In this document: piece by piece, positions 63,101-64,000 of the stretch
How positions within the stretch are numbered: position 1 is the stretch's first letter
Layout of the letters: each line of letters opens with the position of its first letter
Assembly: GCF_007997215.1 (NCBI RefSeq)
Contig: NZ_VORW01000018.1
Coordinates: forward strand, 1-64,000
Direction of reading: 5' to 3'
DNA: 64,000 nucleotides
From: Algoriphagus aquimarinus
Lineage (GTDB): Bacteria; Bacteroidota; Bacteroidia; Cytophagales; Cyclobacteriaceae
Notes under the pieces: model-generated
Database searches by the model: none
What the model saw: only the letters and a program-made list of their open reading frames with translations
Told to the model about the DNA's origin: nothing
Translations under genes and position numbers: made by a program

Positions 63101-64000
63101 TTAGGAAATCAATGCCTCCCACAAAATTTCCACCGGATGCTTAGCTTTTCTACCTGTTCCGTCAGCAATCTGGTGACGGCAAGATGTACCTGGCGCAGCG
63201 ATTATAGTTTCTGAATCAGCATTCCTTACAGCTGGAAATAAAACCAACTCTCCCACTTGCTGAGAAACTTCATAATGCTCAGCTTCATAGCCAAAGCTTC
63301 CAGCCATTCCACAGCATCCGCTTGGTATCGTTTCTACAGAGTAATTTGTGGGTAGAGACAACAATTTCTGTGTCCAATTCATAGAAGAAAGTGCCTTCTG
63401 ATGACAATGTCCATGAAGTTTGATTTTCTGTGTTTTGGTGGTAAAAGAGTCAGCTTTGATATTCCCAGCAGCAATTTCCTGCCCCAAAAACTCATCAATC
63501 AGCTTCACATGAAATTTCAATTTCTTTGCTGCTTCCGCCAAATCTTTTTTAACAATACGAGGATATTCATCTCGGAAACTCAAAATAGCAGAAGGCTCCA
63601 AACCAATCAAAGGTGTATTCCCATCTATCAGCTTCTCAAAAACTTTCACATTCGCTTCAGCATGTTTCTTGGCTTTTGGCAACAAGCCCTTAGAAAGCGC
63701 AGATCTACCACTTTCTTCATGATCAACGACTTTCACTTCGTAGCCTAGCTTTTTAAGCAGAGAAATCGCCTTAATTCCAATCTCAGTATCATTGTGATTG
63801 GTAAACTCATCCACAAAAAAGTAAATAGATTTAATCTGCTTTGCCGCAGATGGAAGTGATTCGTAATTCTTCTTGTACCACTTGCGAAGACTGACTTTGC
63901 TGATCTCAGGTAAACTCCTTTTTGGAGCTACGCCCAAAACAGACTTCATCAAACCGCCAGTCAGACTATTGCTCAACATGAAATTTGCCAAGCCTCCGGT
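63101..64000 (-). CDS. C-terminal part of an FAD/Fe-S dehydrogenase (D-lactate dehydrogenase-like), cut by the window edge
   Basis: About 300 residues are visible and the frame remains open to the window end, so the 5' part lies outside. The stretch holds the cysteine-rich domain of the CCG/glycolate oxidase-like type: LHGHCHQKALSS, IPSGCCGMAGSFGYE and AAPGTSCRHQIADGTGR, which bind an Fe-S cluster or partner. By comparison with Bacteroidota proteins of about 980 residues, the missing N-terminal part would be an FAD-binding oxidase domain. It should oxidise a hydroxy acid such as lactate or glycolate. Operon with the AraD1-like gene. Confidence 0.8.
   Translation of the reverse strand, partial: TGGLANFMLSNSLTGGLMKSVLGVAPKRSLPEISKVSLRKWYKKNYESLPSAAKQIKSIYFFVDEFTNHNDTEIGIKAISLLKKLGYEVKVVDHEESGRSALSKGLLPKAKKHAEANVKVFEKLIDGNTPLIGLEPSAILSFRDEYPRIVKKDLAEAAKKLKFHVKLIDEFLGQEIAAGNIKADSFTTKTQKIKLHGHCHQKALSSMNWTQKLLSLPTNYSVETIPSGCCGMAGSFGYEAEHYEVSQQVGELVLFPAVRNADSETIIAAPGTSCRHQIADGTGRKAKHPVEILWEALIS

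Noticed and set aside
1-64000. CRISPR array, prophage, insertion sequence or rRNA
   Set aside because: No regularly spaced direct repeats, transposase, phage structural gene or rRNA-like sequence was found on either strand.

Overview
The window looks like ordinary chromosome of a member of the Bacteroidota, most likely order Cytophagales near Algoriphagus/Cyclobacteriaceae. The assignment is inferred from gene content, not from a database search. The pointers are a type IX secretion Plug protein, a Porin_10-type outer-membrane protein, type III glutamine synthetase, an E2 subunit with two lipoyl domains, a DUF6435/Lacal_2735 small protein, several promoters with the Bacteroidota TAnnTTTG -7 element, weak Shine-Dalgarno sites and AT-rich intergenic DNA. 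There is no rRNA, insertion sequence, prophage or CRISPR array. One tRNA gene, tRNA-Leu(GAG), is present.

Layout. 0.3-5 kb: an NtrC-type response regulator convergent with a hybrid histidine kinase, then a secreted DsrE-like protein. 5-6.3 kb: an AT-rich AbiC-like candidate phage-defence gene, repeat DNA and tRNA-Leu. 6.3-9.6 kb: folD, a four-helix-bundle (23S intervening-sequence-type) gene bracketed by inverted copies of a dispersed repeat, and lepA. 9.8-17.3 kb: a secreted beta-helix/PDZ protein, a DUF1460 peptidase-like protein, a cyclase-family lipoprotein, an ammonium transporter and the T9SS Plug. 17.3-23.4 kb: an ABC-F ATPase, a sugar-dehydrogenase-like lipoprotein, a HigBA toxin-antitoxin pair, and an AarF-type kinase behind a TetR regulator. 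23.7-29.4 kb: hslV, pyruvate dehydrogenase E2, a YheT-like hydrolase, a YedK/HMCES protein, a KAS III enzyme and a coupled unknown gene. 29.5-38.3 kb: a YwqK/MORN repeat protein, a 53-residue protein, a cupin isomerase, glnN, mtaB and a eukaryote-type glycogen branching enzyme. 38.4-48.3 kb: a GMC oxidoreductase, a MacB-like permease, miaE, a porin and lpxK in one tight run, then a divergent Nif3 protein, a zinc-ribbon protein, a small secreted protein and a histidine phosphatase. 48.3-51.6 kb: a menaquinone cluster (thioesterase, menF, menD) with overlapping starts and stops. 51.6-54.4 kb: a GH16 lipoprotein, a membrane-bound HTH regulator and a VanZ protein. 54.5-61.6 kb: the complete histidine utilisation set hutH, hutI, hutU, hutG with a divergent LysR regulator. 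61.6-64 kb: a frameshifted lipoprotein remnant, an AraD1/FAH-type enzyme and the C-terminal part of an Fe-S/FAD dehydrogenase that runs off the window.

Functional themes are nitrogen handling (amtB, glnN, histidine degradation to glutamate and formamide), polysaccharide and sugar use (GH16, beta-helix protein, branching enzyme, AraD1-like enzyme), envelope biogenesis (lpxK, porin, Plug, DUF1460) and central housekeeping. No complete new multi-gene system stands out. The least explained structures are the repeat-flanked four-helix-bundle gene, the dispersed composite intergenic repeats, the AbiC-like gene beside tRNA-Leu, and the perfect inverted repeat in front of amtB.
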